Assembly: GCF_024105655.1 (NCBI RefSeq)
Contig: NZ_JAAAMH010000007.1
Span: 1-64,000 of the forward strand
Length of the DNA stretch: 64,000 bases
Source of the DNA: Aliihoeflea sp. 40Bstr573
GTDB taxonomy: Bacteria; Pseudomonadota; Alphaproteobacteria; Rhizobiales; Rhizobiaceae
Reading direction: 5' to 3'
A program made the translations under genes and the position numbers. The notes below the pieces were generated by a model. The model was not told the origin of the DNA, ran no database searches, and saw only the letters and a program-made list of their open reading frames with translations. This document shows positions 8,234 to 17,007 of the stretch, piece by piece. The first letter of the stretch is position 1. Each line of letters starts with the position of its first letter.

Positions 8234-9439
8234 ATGCTTTGCACCCTCTCTCTGTCCGCAGCCTACCTGGCAAGCGCGGCATTGGCGGTTCCAACACTGG
8301 TCTACTGTGTCCAATGCGTCGCTGGGCTGCTGCCGGGCCGCGCCGTCCATCCCCGGTACAGCGGTCCCCGGCCGACGGTGGCAATCATCGTGCCGGCTCA
8401 CAATGAGGAGGTCGTGATCGCGCACACGCTCGCGTCGGTTCGTCCGCAGCTGCGACCCGGCGACCGCCTCCTGGTCGTTTCCGACAACTGTACGGACCGG
8501 ACCGCAGCGCTGGCTGCCGAAGGCGGGGCGGAAGTGCTTGAACGCACGGACCCCGTGCGTCGAGGCAAGGGATACGCTCTGGATGCCGGCATGCGCTTCC
8601 TTACGGCGTCTCCTCGTGACCACGTCATGATCATTGACGCAGATTGCGAACTTGACGAAGGAGCGATCGACCATCTGGTTTCGATGGCCGCAGCCACCGG
8701 CGAACCAGTCCAGGGCAGGAACCTTATGAAGGCGCCGTGCGATGCTCCTTTGGAGACCCGCGTTGCGGAGTTCGCATACCTGATAAAAAACATGGTGCGA
8801 CCGGTCGGCATGAGCCGGCTTGGCCTTCCCTCCCCGTTGATGGGGACAGGCATGGTCCTCCCCTGGCACATCATGAACAAGGCGGATCTGGCACACGGAC
8901 ATATCACCGAGGACATCAAGTTGAGCATCGACGTCGCCCAGGAAGGACATTCCCCGGTCTTCTGTCCCGCCTACGGCATCGTAAGCTATTTTCCTCGCTC
9001 AAGCGGCGGCACTTTCTCGCAACGTCAGCGATGGGAAGGTGGGCACCTGAAGATGGTGGGAACGGCTTTGATGCACTTTCTCAAGCCGAGATCGATCAAG
9101 ACATGGCCCGCGTTCTTCCTTCTCCTCGACCGGATGGTTCCACCCATAACCCTTCTGTTCATGATGCTCGCTGGGCTCACGCTGCTGACGGCTCTCCTGG
9201 CATTTGCCGGTGCCGGCAGCGGGCCCCTCGCGGTCTCACTGAGCAGCCTGATGTTTTTCCTTGGGACAACATTCTCGGTGTGGGTTGCACGTGGAATGCA
9301 GATACTGCCGATTTCTCTGGTCAGAGCTGTGCCCCTGTTCATCCTGCAAAGAGCAGGAGGGTACTGGAAGTTTGCCACGACCGGTCTCGGTCGCGAGTGG
9401 ATTCGAACTGAACGGACGAAAGAACGCGACTCGTTCTGA
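8234..9439 (+). CDS. Glycosyltransferase family 2, membrane-anchored
   Basis: A 401-residue processive-type glycosyltransferase that would transfer a sugar from an activated donor at the inner face of the membrane. One N-terminal hydrophobic segment precedes the GT-A domain: VAIIVPAHNEE near residue 50, VVSDNCTD, GKGYALDAG, the metal-binding DADCE near 135, HITEDIKLS, and SQRQRWEGGH, the Q-x-x-RW motif of cellulose/hyaluronan-type enzymes. Several hydrophobic segments follow in the last 130 residues. The start has AGGAG nine bases upstream. It is divergent from the Pls/PosA remnant, and no other polysaccharide genes are adjacent, so the product is unknown. Confidence 0.88.
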   Translation: MLCTLSLSAAYLASAALAVPTLVYCVQCVAGLLPGRAVHPRYSGPRPTVAIIVPAHNEEVVIAHTLASVRPQLRPGDRLLVVSDNCTDRTAALAAEGGAEVLERTDPVRRGKGYALDAGMRFLTASPRDHVMIIDADCELDEGAIDHLVSMAAATGEPVQGRNLMKAPCDAPLETRVAEFAYLIKNMVRPVGMSRLGLPSPLMGTGMVLPWHIMNKADLAHGHITEDIKLSIDVAQEGHSPVFCPAYGIVSYFPRSSGGTFSQRQRWEGGHLKMVGTALMHFLKPRSIKTWPAFFLLLDRMVPPITLLFMMLAGLTLLTALLAFAGAGSGPLAVSLSSLMFFLGTTFSVWVARGMQILPISLVRAVPLFILQRAGGYWKFATTGLGREWIRTERTKERDSF

Positions 9440-9565
9440 TCACGGGCGAAGCGTCGCACAGCAATAGACGACAAACTTGAGCGAACTGTCTACCTTAGTG
9501 CTCATGCTGCAGGCACGCTTTGCGAAGCAATAGGGCCAGTTCGGTCATCAAGAAAGCAAAGCGAT

Positions 9566-10237
9566 TTAGTCGCCAAGTGCTTGTGCGAGCACCTCGCTTG
9601 ACGAATCCAGCGGCAGGGGCAAATCGATCGCATCTCCCCCGGGTGCGTAAACGCGTACGGTGCCTGCGCTTGCCCCCCGCATTGCCGCCAACAAATCCTG
9701 CGAAGCCACGGTTTCGACTAGGCACCCTTGTGCCGTGCACCGGGAAGGGACCATAGCCTCGCTGAAATCGCCGATCTTCACCTCCGCGCCGCGTTGTATG
9801 TCAATCCCGAGCGGCAGGGCCATCTGCAGGCGGGACACGTCGGTACCTTGCCCCTTCGCGATCGCAACGACCATTGCGACTTGATCGTTGACTCGAGCCC
9901 GCAGGATTGCTTGGCACATCCGCGGCTCGGCATCCTGTTCGACGCATTCGAGTTGCCAGCCATCTTCGTTCTCTGCGGTATTTGAAGTTTCCTGTGCAGA
10001 TTGTCTGGCCGGCTGCGGCGATGCCGGGGATCGGACAGACGGCGCCGACGGAACAGCTTGGGGAACACTGGTAGGCGGCGGTGCGGTAGGCGCCTGTTCG
10101 GGTAGCCCGATCGTCGGTTCGGACTGCAGCGGGGCCACCTGAGGTCCGTCATTTGGATTGATCTGCGCCCATGCGGACGAAGCCAGCAACATGAGCGTAC
10201 CGGCGATCAAGGGCGTCCCTATGCGAATTGGCGACAT
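9566..10237 (-). CDS. Invasion-associated locus B (IalB) family protein
   Basis: A secreted periplasmic protein of about 223 residues. The ATG at 10237 follows GGGAGA and opens a clear signal peptide (RIGTPLIAGTLMLLASSAWAQ). A proline/serine-rich linker of about 75 residues follows, then the IalB domain: DGWQLECVEQDAEPRMCQA with paired cysteines, LPLGIDIQRGAEVKI, and VPSRCTAQGCLVE with the second cysteine pair. IalB was named in Bartonella, but the family is widespread in non-pathogenic alphaproteobacteria and its biochemical role is not settled. An in-frame ATG 57 bases upstream would put extra residues before the signal peptide and lacks a ribosome site. It is convergent with the glycosyltransferase gene. 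Confidence 0.82.
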   Translation of the reverse strand: MSPIRIGTPLIAGTLMLLASSAWAQINPNDGPQVAPLQSEPTIGLPEQAPTAPPPTSVPQAVPSAPSVRSPASPQPARQSAQETSNTAENEDGWQLECVEQDAEPRMCQAILRARVNDQVAMVVAIAKGQGTDVSRLQMALPLGIDIQRGAEVKIGDFSEAMVPSRCTAQGCLVETVASQDLLAAMRGASAGTVRVYAPGGDAIDLPLPLDSSSEVLAQALGD

Positions 10238-10385
10238 GTTATCTCCCGCTCTCATGCTCGGCTGCAGGTGTACTTGAAACCTGCAGTCGCGCAATTCCTT
10301 TTATTGTGTCAGCGTCAGTTTCGGCCATTGCCTGCCACCGGCTGCATTGTTAATAGCAAACAATAAAAGGGGAAAGGGAGCCGGC

Positions 10386-10769
10386 ATGACGTGGCGTATC
10401 GCACTTGGCGCATTGATCTTGACGCTGGGCGTGGCTACGGCATCGGCCCAACCCTCGGACGCCTACGTCAACCAGGTCGATCGGTCGGCGCGAAGCGTCA
10501 TCGTGGCCCCGTCGGGTAACGGCCTGCACGGTTCCGCATACATCATACAAGTGCCGGAGACGGCTCGGCCCGTGCCCCCCCGCGTGGTCCAGCGCCGGGC
10601 GCCCGCCCGTGCCGCCGCGCCCGCGCCCGCTCCGCAGACGGCGGCCATCCAGCCTGCCCGGCAAGTCGCTGTCTATCCCTTTGTGGGCAGCGGCGTCGCG
10701 CTGGCGTTGTCGCAGGCGTCCGCAACGCGGCGCTTTCCCGACGTCGGAGCGGGCGTCGGCGCGCCGTAG
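10386..10769 (+). CDS. Small secreted protein upstream of the curli genes, function unknown
   Basis: A 127-residue protein that I do not recognise. The ATG at 10386 has GGGAG upstream and starts a signal peptide (MTWRIALGALILTLGVATASAQ). The mature part has a short polar segment with SVIVAPSGNGLHGSAYIIQV, a proline/alanine-rich linker, and a C-terminal segment. The NGLHGSAYIIQ piece faintly recalls a single curlin-like strand with Asn/Gln, but one unit is not enough to call it. It is on the same strand as csgG, about 290 bases upstream, and divergent from IalB. It may belong to the curli locus by position only. Confidence 0.6.
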   Translation: MTWRIALGALILTLGVATASAQPSDAYVNQVDRSARSVIVAPSGNGLHGSAYIIQVPETARPVPPRVVQRRAPARAAAPAPAPQTAAIQPARQVAVYPFVGSGVALALSQASATRRFPDVGAGVGAP

Positions 10770-11062
10770 TGAGGCTTATCCACGAAATGCTGCGCTCTCG
10801 CCAAGATTAACCTTGCCAGTTAACCAATGCAAACCAGGAAGGCGTTTCGTTTCGACAGTGTCCTTTGCGCCACAGTTCTACCGGCTTCGCTTTTCGACAG
10901 AATTGAATCGGTGTCCCCGCTTGTTAGGCCTCATCTGAACAGCTATTGAGCGTCGTTGTTGTGCGTCCGGCGCGACGAAGCAGGCAATGAGCAGTTGATC
11001 TGCGCGCATTCGATGAAGCGCGGTTCCACGCTCATGCCGGACGAGGGGATGAGGGGTTTGTG

Positions 11063-11917
11063 ATGGGTCATGCGGGCATCTTGAGTGCGCTGGTTTCGAC
11101 GAGTATCGCGCTGGCGGGCTGCGCGACGGGGCAGCAATTGCCGACGCCGCCCGCTCAACTGGAATCGCTGACCAAGACCACGCTCAAGGTCGAGGCGGTC
11201 CCCGCGCCCGCGCAGCCGGTCGACGTCGCCGTCTACGAATTCCCGGACCTCACCGGCCAGGCCAAGCCCAACGACAACTTCGCCGAATACAGCCGCGCCG
11301 TCACGCAGGGCGGCGCGAACCTTCTCATCGACGTGCTGAAGTCTACGGGCAACGGCCAGTGGTTCCGCGTGGTCGAGCGAGGCGGGCTGAAGAATCTCGT
11401 CCAGGAACGCACGCTGATCGAAAACACCCAGCGCGCCTACAGCCCCGGTGCGCCGAACCTGCCGCCCGTGCGCTTCGCCGGGCTCATTCTCGAAGGCGGC
11501 ATCGTCGGCTACGATTCCAACGAACGGACCGGCGGCGCCGGCGCCCGCTATCTCGGCATCGGCGGTGACGTCCAGTACCGCTCGGATCTCGTGACGATTT
11601 CGCTGCGCGCGGTCAGCGTCCAGACGGGCGAAGTCCTCGCCTCTACCACGACCTCCAAGCAGATATACTCGTATATGATGCGCGGTGGGGCCTACAAATT
11701 TGCTGCGCCCGAGGAGTTGCTCGAGATCGAGATCGGCAATTCTTACAACGATCCCGGCCATCTTGCCGTGCGCGAGGGAATCGAGTTGGCCGTCTATTCC
11801 TTGATCGTCGACGGTCTTAAGACCGGGCTCTGGCGTCTGGGAGATACCGCGGCACAGGAGAAGTTGATCCGAGAATTCTCGACATCGTACGCTAGAAAGC
11901 TGCCGCAAGGAGCGTAG
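11063..11917 (+). CDS. csgG: Curli secretion channel lipoprotein CsgG
   Basis: CsgG forms the nonameric outer-membrane pore that exports curli subunits. The N-terminus has a lipoprotein signal with the lipobox LAGC, then the CsgG fold: VAVYEFPDLTGQAKPND, VTQGGANLLIDVLKSTGNGQWFRVVERGG, NLVQERTLIENTQRAY, GLILEGGIVGYDSN, GARYLGIGGDVQYRSD and VSVQTGEVLASTTTSKQIYS, all close to the enterobacterial protein. At 284 residues it is the usual length. The ATG at 11063 follows GAGGGG; an overlapping GTG three bases earlier is possible. It is followed by a strong terminator, so it is expressed separately from the large curlin gene. CsgE, its usual gatekeeper, is not visible in the window. Confidence 0.95.
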   Translation: MGHAGILSALVSTSIALAGCATGQQLPTPPAQLESLTKTTLKVEAVPAPAQPVDVAVYEFPDLTGQAKPNDNFAEYSRAVTQGGANLLIDVLKSTGNGQWFRVVERGGLKNLVQERTLIENTQRAYSPGAPNLPPVRFAGLILEGGIVGYDSNERTGGAGARYLGIGGDVQYRSDLVTISLRAVSVQTGEVLASTTTSKQIYSYMMRGGAYKFAAPEELLEIEIGNSYNDPGHLAVREGIELAVYSLIVDGLKTGLWRLGDTAAQEKLIREFSTSYARKLPQGA

Positions 11918-12004
11918 TCGATGCAGTCGCACGGTTTCAGGTTGCCCTTGAATCGATAGCCGTGCCCTGACACGCTCTACCTGACATTATTTCTAAGTTC
12001 GTGC

Positions 12005-12040
12005 GCCTCGCCGGGAAACCGGCGGGGCGTATTTCGTTTT
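12005..12040 (+). terminator. Rho-independent terminator after csgG
   Basis: Stem GCCTCGCCGG (12005-12014), loop GAAA, stem CCGGCGGGGC (12019-12028) with one G-T pair, then a T-rich tail (ATTTCGTTTT). Confidence 0.85.
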
Positions 12041-12297
12041 GGCACATGCGCGCACAGTCTGACGCGGGATTTGTTTCAGTTCGAAGCATATCATGTCTCT
12101 TGTATCATTTTGAACGAGTCATCATGAATTTTAGAGAGTCACGATTCACCATTTAGCGATTTAGAAAGTATTTTGACTTGCGACTCTGCAATCGTGGATG
12201 ATATTAACCCGGCGTTAACCGTCGCTCCCAGGGGCACGGGGGGCAATTTTGGGCGGGGGAGGGTCTCCCGCGGGTCAAGGCGTCAGGGAGACAAGAC
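12041..12297 (+). promoter_or_regulatory. AT-rich control region and ribosome site of the giant curlin gene
   Basis: About 250 bases of unusually AT-rich sequence lie between the csgG terminator and the curlin start, unlike anything nearby. TTGACT at 12173-12178 could be a -35 element, but no -10 element lies at ideal spacing (GATATT at 12200 is 21 bases away). GGGAGA sits at 12286-12291, just before the ATG. Curli promoters are usually heavily regulated, and this length fits that. Confidence 0.45.
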
Positions 12298-15200
12298 ATG
12301 TCACGAACTAAACTTTTGGCGGGCGTCGCAATGATCGCCCTCACCGGCGCGGCGCACGCGCAGACGACGACCGAAGAGGGCAACAGCGCCTTCGTCGGCC
12401 AGCGCGACCGCAGCAACTATGCGTATCTGTCGCAGTTCGGCAGCAACGACGCGTTCGTCTATCAGTACGGACAGCAGAACGTCTTCACGCCGCTGCCGAC
12501 GAATGGCGAAGGCGGTGACGCGCAGGTCGGCTCCAACACGCTCGGCGTGATGCAGCGCGGCAGCCTCAACTTCATCGGCGACAACTTCCTGCAGAAGGGG
12601 AGCAACATCGCCGGCATCGCCCAGTTCGGCGAGGGCAACATCGTCAACAAGTTCCTGCAGACCGGCCAGAACCGTGGCGCGATCTTCCAGGGCGGTTATG
12701 CCAACCTGGCGCAGAGCGAGCAGACCGGCACCGGCAACGATACCGGCATCATCCAGTTGAATGGCAACGATTCGGCCGAGGGCAACTACGCATTCAGCAG
12801 CCAGCTCGACGGCACCAATGTTGAGGCGACCAACTCGTTTGCGGGCATCATCCAGGGCGGAACGACCAACGTCGCCACCAACGCGCAGAGCCAGCAGACC
12901 GGCTCGGACGCAACCATCGTGCAGGCCGGCGCACGCAACGTCGCCGCGAACACCCAGAAGATCGACATCTACAACCAGGCCTCGACGATCTCGCAGTATG
13001 ACATCGGCCAGGACAACGAGGCTGGCATCGTGCAGGTCGGCAGCGACAACGTCGCCGCCAACAGCCAGGATTCGAGCACGCGCGGCAGCGTCGGCATCAT
13101 TCAGGGCGGCGAACGCAACGACGCGTTCAACTTGCACACCGGCGGCACCGCCCACATTGCGGCGATCGCCCAGTTCGGCGACGACAACACCGCCACGAAC
13201 CTGAGCCGTGACGGCACCGGCAACGCGGCCACCACACTCCAGATCGGCGACGACAATATCGCCACGAACAATTCGAAGGACGGCTTCGGCGACGTCGCCG
13301 GCATCGTCCAGCTCGGCGAAACCAACACCGCCTTCAACAACCAGGTCGGCGCCGACAATCTTTCGCCGGGCACGAACGCTTCGGCCCTCATCGTCCAGGA
13401 CGGCGCGGGCAACATTGCGGCCAACCAGCAGACCGGCCAGGTCGATGGCGGCAACAATTCGGCCGGCACGCTCCAGGTCGGCGATCTCAACCAGGGATAC
13501 AACACCCAGTCCGCCGGCGTGGACAATGCCGCAGGCATCGCGCAGTTCGGCGACGGCAATACCGGCGTCAATACGCAGACCGGCGGTTCCGACGCGACGG
13601 CCCTGATCATCCAGGGCGGCTCGGGCAATGTCGGCGTCAATACGCAGACCAATGTCGATCCGACCTCGGCCACCATTCTCCAGCTCGGCTCCGGCAACAC
13701 CGGCGTCAACACGCAAACCGACGTCGTCAATTCCAGCGCGCTGATCGTGCAGTACGGCGAAGGCTCCGCCGACAATCTGGGCGCCAACACCCAGACGGAC
13801 GTGACCGGCAGCTCGGCCAACATCATTCAGGGCAATGACGGCGGCGCGCTCAACCAGGCCTTCAATACGCAGGTCGACGTGACGAGCTCGGCAGCCTGGA
13901 TCGCCCAGTTCGGCTCGGGCAATACGGGCGCGAACACGCAGCAGGCCGGTAGCGCGGGCGTCGATGCGGCGATCCTGCAGGTTGGCGACGGGAATGTTGC
14001 CAGCAACACGCAGGGTTCAGAAGTTGCGTATGCGGGCGCAAGCTTTACCGCGGACCTGAATAACTATTCGGGTGGTCTGGCAGGGCCGTTGTATGAACTC
14101 AACTGGCGATATCGAACTGACTACCTTGCCTCCAGCTTTGCCGGCGGTCTTGCTTCGGTGCGCGCCGAAAATTCTAATGCTGCTGTAGTTCAGGTCGGCG
14201 ACGTAAACGTTGCATCGAACACCCAACTTGGCCACTACACACCTGGGACCGGTGCATCGCAAGGGTACACGAAATTCGAGTGGAAGAAGATTGGTACCAG
14301 GCAAATCGGAACTGTTCCATTATTCGGCTGGCCCATCTACGGCGATGACTACGATTGGGTTCAGACTGAAAGTGTAGCGGCTGTCGACAATGCTCCTGGC
14401 ACCGTAATCCCAACCGTCGACTCCAACGCCATCATCGGTCAGTTCGGCGACGGCAACCTCGCTTCCAACCAGCAGATCGCGACCAACGGCGCCGATGCCG
14501 CTTCGGTCCAGATCGGCGACGGCAACGACGCCTTCAACGTCCAGACGCTGTCGGCGGACTCCAACGCGGCGAACCTGCAGATCGGCGACGACAATCTCGC
14601 CGCCAACAGCCAGACCGCTACCTCGGGCGCCAATGCGGCCAACGTTCAGGTCGGCGACGACAACATCGCCGGCAACACGCAGACCGCACTCACGACCGAC
14701 TCGAACGCGATGAACGTTCAGGTTGGCGACCTCAACACCGGCTCGAACTTGCAGACGGCCACGCTCGGTTCGGATGCAGCGAACGTCCAGGTCGGTGACG
14801 ACAACGATGCCGGCAACGTCCAGACCGCAACCGAGGCGGCGACCGCCGTCAACGTGCAGGTCGGCGACGACAATTTGGCGAGCAATCTCCAGGCCGGCGT
14901 GACCGATGCGCTCGCTGTCAACGTGCAGATCGGCGACGGCAACACGGCGAGCAACGCGCAGCAGAATGGCAGCTCCGCAGTCGCGGCTCTCATCGTGCAG
15001 GACGGCAACGGCAACAATGCCGCCAACGTCCAGGGCGTCGAGACGGTGACCCTGGAAGTGCTCGATATCCCCGTCAACACGGCAAACTCGCCTGCAACAT
15101 TGTCGGCAGCCGCGATCGTCCAGTCGGGTGATGGCAACACGGCAACCAACATCCAGGGCGGTTCCGTCGAAGTCACGAACATTCCGGGCATCTTGGAAGT

Positions 15201-15855
15201 CAACCTTCCCGGCCCAGTCGCGGCGTCTGTTGCAGGCATCGCGCAGTTCGGTGACGGCAACACGGCATCGACCTTCCAGCTCGCCAGCGTCGGCGCAATC
15301 TCCGGCACCGTTCAGATCGGCGACCTGAACACGGCGTCGACGGTGCAGTCGCTCGTTGCCGGCGTGGCGGCTGCCACGGTGCAGGACGGGACGAGCAACA
15401 CCGCCTCGACCCTGCAGACGACCTCCGCGCTCTCCGTTGCCGGAACGATCCAGAGCGGGACGGGCAACGCGGCCGGCACCACCCAGCAGAACGGTTCGGG
15501 CAACAACGCCCTCACCATTCAGCAGGGCAATGCGAACTCCGCCACGACGCTGCAGATCGCCAGCGTGGGCAGCAACTCGCTGACCGTCCAGAATGCCGAC
15601 AATTCCGGTGCTCTGGTCTCGCAGACGGGCAATGCTCAGAACTCCGCGGTCTATCAGTCCGGTGCCTACAGCTATGCGCTGGTGAACCAGATCGACAGCG
15701 GCAACTCTTCGCTGGTCGTTCAGCAGGGCACCGGCTCCAATGCCACAGAAGCCAACTTCGCATCGGTCGCGCAGTCGGGCTCCGCGAACAGCTCCTTCGT
15801 CGGCCAGTACGGGCGCGGCAACGTCGCCGTGGTCTCGCAGTCGAACGGGAACTGA
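12298..15855 (+). CDS. Giant curlin-repeat amyloid protein (CsgA-like)
   Basis: A secreted curlin of 1185 residues, about eight times the size of enterobacterial CsgA. A Sec signal (KLLAGVAMIALTGAAHAQ) is followed by roughly 45 repeats, hand-counted as Q-x-G-x-x-N units spaced about 22-23 residues, with forms such as VQVGDDNIAGNTQTA. These Asn/Gln/Gly patterns form the beta-solenoid of curli amyloid. Two stretches, about residues 577-622 and 642-710, break the pattern: they are rich in Trp, Tyr, Lys and Arg (ELNWRYRTDY, KFEWKKIG, DDYDWVQTE) and visibly less GC-rich. The C-terminus ends SQSNGN. Export through CsgG and chaperoning by CsgH are expected. A hairpin separates it from csgH. Being a major fibre subunit is an inference from repeats and context. 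Confidence 0.9.
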   Translation: MSRTKLLAGVAMIALTGAAHAQTTTEEGNSAFVGQRDRSNYAYLSQFGSNDAFVYQYGQQNVFTPLPTNGEGGDAQVGSNTLGVMQRGSLNFIGDNFLQKGSNIAGIAQFGEGNIVNKFLQTGQNRGAIFQGGYANLAQSEQTGTGNDTGIIQLNGNDSAEGNYAFSSQLDGTNVEATNSFAGIIQGGTTNVATNAQSQQTGSDATIVQAGARNVAANTQKIDIYNQASTISQYDIGQDNEAGIVQVGSDNVAANSQDSSTRGSVGIIQGGERNDAFNLHTGGTAHIAAIAQFGDDNTATNLSRDGTGNAATTLQIGDDNIATNNSKDGFGDVAGIVQLGETNTAFNNQVGADNLSPGTNASALIVQDGAGNIAANQQTGQVDGGNNSAGTLQVGDLNQGYNTQSAGVDNAAGIAQFGDGNTGVNTQTGGSDATALIIQGGSGNVGVNTQTNVDPTSATILQLGSGNTGVNTQTDVVNSSALIVQYGEGSADNLGANTQTDVTGSSANIIQGNDGGALNQAFNTQVDVTSSAAWIAQFGSGNTGANTQQAGSAGVDAAILQVGDGNVASNTQGSEVAYAGASFTADLNNYSGGLAGPLYELNWRYRTDYLASSFAGGLASVRAENSNAAVVQVGDVNVASNTQLGHYTPGTGASQGYTKFEWKKIGTRQIGTVPLFGWPIYGDDYDWVQTESVAAVDNAPGTVIPTVDSNAIIGQFGDGNLASNQQIATNGADAASVQIGDGNDAFNVQTLSADSNAANLQIGDDNLAANSQTATSGANAANVQVGDDNIAGNTQTALTTDSNAMNVQVGDLNTGSNLQTATLGSDAANVQVGDDNDAGNVQTATEAATAVNVQVGDDNLASNLQAGVTDALAVNVQIGDGNTASNAQQNGSSAVAALIVQDGNGNNAANVQGVETVTLEVLDIPVNTANSPATLSAAAIVQSGDGNTATNIQGGSVEVTNIPGILEVNLPGPVAASVAGIAQFGDGNTASTFQLASVGAISGTVQIGDLNTASTVQSLVAGVAAATVQDGTSNTASTLQTTSALSVAGTIQSGTGNAAGTTQQNGSGNNALTIQQGNANSATTLQIASVGSNSLTVQNADNSGALVSQTGNAQNSAVYQSGAYSYALVNQIDSGNSSLVVQQGTGSNATEANFASVAQSGSANSSFVGQYGRGNVAVVSQSNGN
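12380..15850 (+). repeat. Tandem curlin repeat array in DNA (about 66-69 bp unit)
   Basis: The coding sequence is a long array of degenerate units around CAGGTCGGCGACGACAAC or similar, one per curlin strand-turn-strand. The middle part (14450-15000) is the most regular, with many near-identical units, suggesting recent expansion. Units near both ends are more diverged. Such arrays are prone to slippage and assembly collapse. Confidence 0.85.
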
Positions 15856-15861
15856 TGATCT

Positions 15862-15895
15862 GGCGGGGCGTCGCGAGGCGCCCCGCCATTCTTTT
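15862..15895 (+). terminator. Hairpin with T-run between giant curlin and csgH (attenuator)
   Basis: Perfect 9-bp stem GGCGGGGCG (15862-15870) with CGCCCCGCC (15879-15887), loop of 8, followed by ATTCTTTT. It starts 6 bases after the curlin stop and ends 20 bases before csgH. It may reduce read-through so that the subunit is made in excess over the chaperone. Confidence 0.8.
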
Positions 15896-15914
15896 CGAAA
15901 TCCGGGAGGCTCGC

Positions 15915-16319
15915 ATGATCGGCAAATCGCTCATCGCAACGGGTCTCCTCCTTTTCTCCAGCGCAAGCGAAGCTTCGATGAACGGCCAGACGATCGACGG
16001 CGACATCCTCGACCCACGCATCGCCGCATGCGGCGTGACGGTCGACGGCAATGGCGGCGTGTTCCTGCGGCCCTTCATCGAAACCTCGCACGAACTGGCC
16101 GGCACCTACCGCTTCGCCATCTCCAGCTGGTCGGGCTCCAACTCGAACACGACCAGCCAGGCGAACCGGTTTTCCGGAGGGACGCTCGGCTCGAGCGTGG
16201 TCGGAATCGGGCGGGCCTCCAAGGTCTCGATCGACCTCGAGGTGACGGAAGCGAACGGCGCGGCGCTCTGCCGCGTGAAGACGGACATCGATCTCGACGA
16301 GGGCGCGATCCGGCTGTGA
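15915..16319 (+). CDS. csgH: CsgH-like curli chaperone / amyloid inhibitor
   Basis: CsgH is a small periplasmic beta-sandwich protein found in alphaproteobacterial curli loci that holds back subunit polymerisation. The 134-residue product has a signal peptide (MIGKSLIATGLLLFSSASEA), then VTVDGNGGVFLRPFIE, HELAGTYRFAISSWSGSNSN and TSQANRFSGG, the strand pattern of that family, and two cysteines (ACGV and LCRV) that could pair. The ATG at 15915 has GGGAGG upstream; a longer frame from 15855 runs through the terminator hairpin and is rejected. It lies between two curlin genes in the same direction, which supports the assignment. Identification is by pattern and context, not by alignment. Confidence 0.75.
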   Translation: MIGKSLIATGLLLFSSASEASMNGQTIDGDILDPRIAACGVTVDGNGGVFLRPFIETSHELAGTYRFAISSWSGSNSNTTSQANRFSGGTLGSSVVGIGRASKVSIDLEVTEANGAALCRVKTDIDLDEGAIRL

Positions 16320-16350
16320 GGCGCGGATCGGGGCAACAGGGGACTGGCAC

Positions 16351-16956
16351 ATGACGAGCTGGACGAAACGACTTGCAGGCGCAATGGCCGCGCTGGCCCT
16401 GTCGGTGGGCATTGCCGCGGCGACGGAAATCCGCATCGTCAACGAGGCGGACTATGGCGGTGCGCGCGCGGAGGCGGTCGTCTCCAGCCTGATGCAGCCG
16501 ATCAACCCGTTCGTCGCCGGGCAGGCCGGCAACACGACCTCGATCGCGCAGATCGGCACCGGCCATTCGGTCAATTCGTCGATCGAGGGGCATTCCAGCG
16601 CCTCGCTGATCGCGCAGGAAGGCACACGCAATCGCGCGGTTCAGGCGATAGAGGGCAGCAATTCGGCGCTGCTCCTCGTCCAGTCGGGCACCAGCAACAA
16701 CGTCCTGCAGGCGAGCCGCGGCGACAACAACTTCCAGCTCGTCGGCGTGTCGGGCAGCAACAACGATGTCGGTTACGTGCAGGTGGGCAACAATCTTGCC
16801 GGCGTCCTCGACGTGCGCAATTCGCACAACACAACCGTCGTCGCGTTCCAGACCAATCAGTCGCGCAACTTCCTGATGCCGACGGGCATCAGTGGGCTGA
16901 ATAACGTCGCCGTCGTGATTGTGCCCGGCAAGATGTATGTGCTACCGAAGAGATAA
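16351..16956 (+). CDS. Curlin-repeat protein (CsgA/CsgB-like), about five repeats
   Basis: A secreted protein of 201 residues with a signal peptide (GAMAALALSVGIAAA). An N-terminal segment contains SSLMQPINPF, also present in the minus-strand curlin at about 17,560 (TSELMQPI), then about five to six curlin units: TTSIAQIGTGHSVNSSIEG, ASLIAQEGTRNRAVQAIEG, ALLLVQSGTSNNVLQASRG and so on. The C-terminal 40 residues are not repeat-like and end in a basic tail (MYVLPKR), a feature associated with the nucleator CsgB in enterobacteria. I would guess a minor or nucleating subunit, but this is inference. Confidence 0.8.
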   Translation: MTSWTKRLAGAMAALALSVGIAAATEIRIVNEADYGGARAEAVVSSLMQPINPFVAGQAGNTTSIAQIGTGHSVNSSIEGHSSASLIAQEGTRNRAVQAIEGSNSALLLVQSGTSNNVLQASRGDNNFQLVGVSGSNNDVGYVQVGNNLAGVLDVRNSHNTTVVAFQTNQSRNFLMPTGISGLNNVAVVIVPGKMYVLPKR

Positions 16957-17007
16957 TCTGTCCACCGGCTGTATTGCGCCGTTGTTCTTGTTCCGGAGGA
17001 TTCTCAA

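Noticed and set aside
10943-11932. 329-codon minus-strand frame opposite csgG
   Set aside because: csgG has a lipobox and full family conservation; the antisense frame has no recognisable domain.
12173-12205. A full sigma-70 promoter for the giant curlin gene
   Set aside because: TTGACT is present but the best -10-like sequence is 21 bases away; I list only a general control region.
12301-13826. Very long antisense reading frames (471 and 241 codons) inside the giant curlin gene
   Set aside because: They follow the repeat period of the curlin array and show only Ala/Val/Asp-rich low-complexity sequence; they are shadows of the coding strand.
12380-15850. Regular DNA repeats that could suggest a CRISPR array or satellite
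   Set aside because: Units are in-frame codons of a curlin repeat with varied third positions; there are no identical direct repeats with unique spacers.
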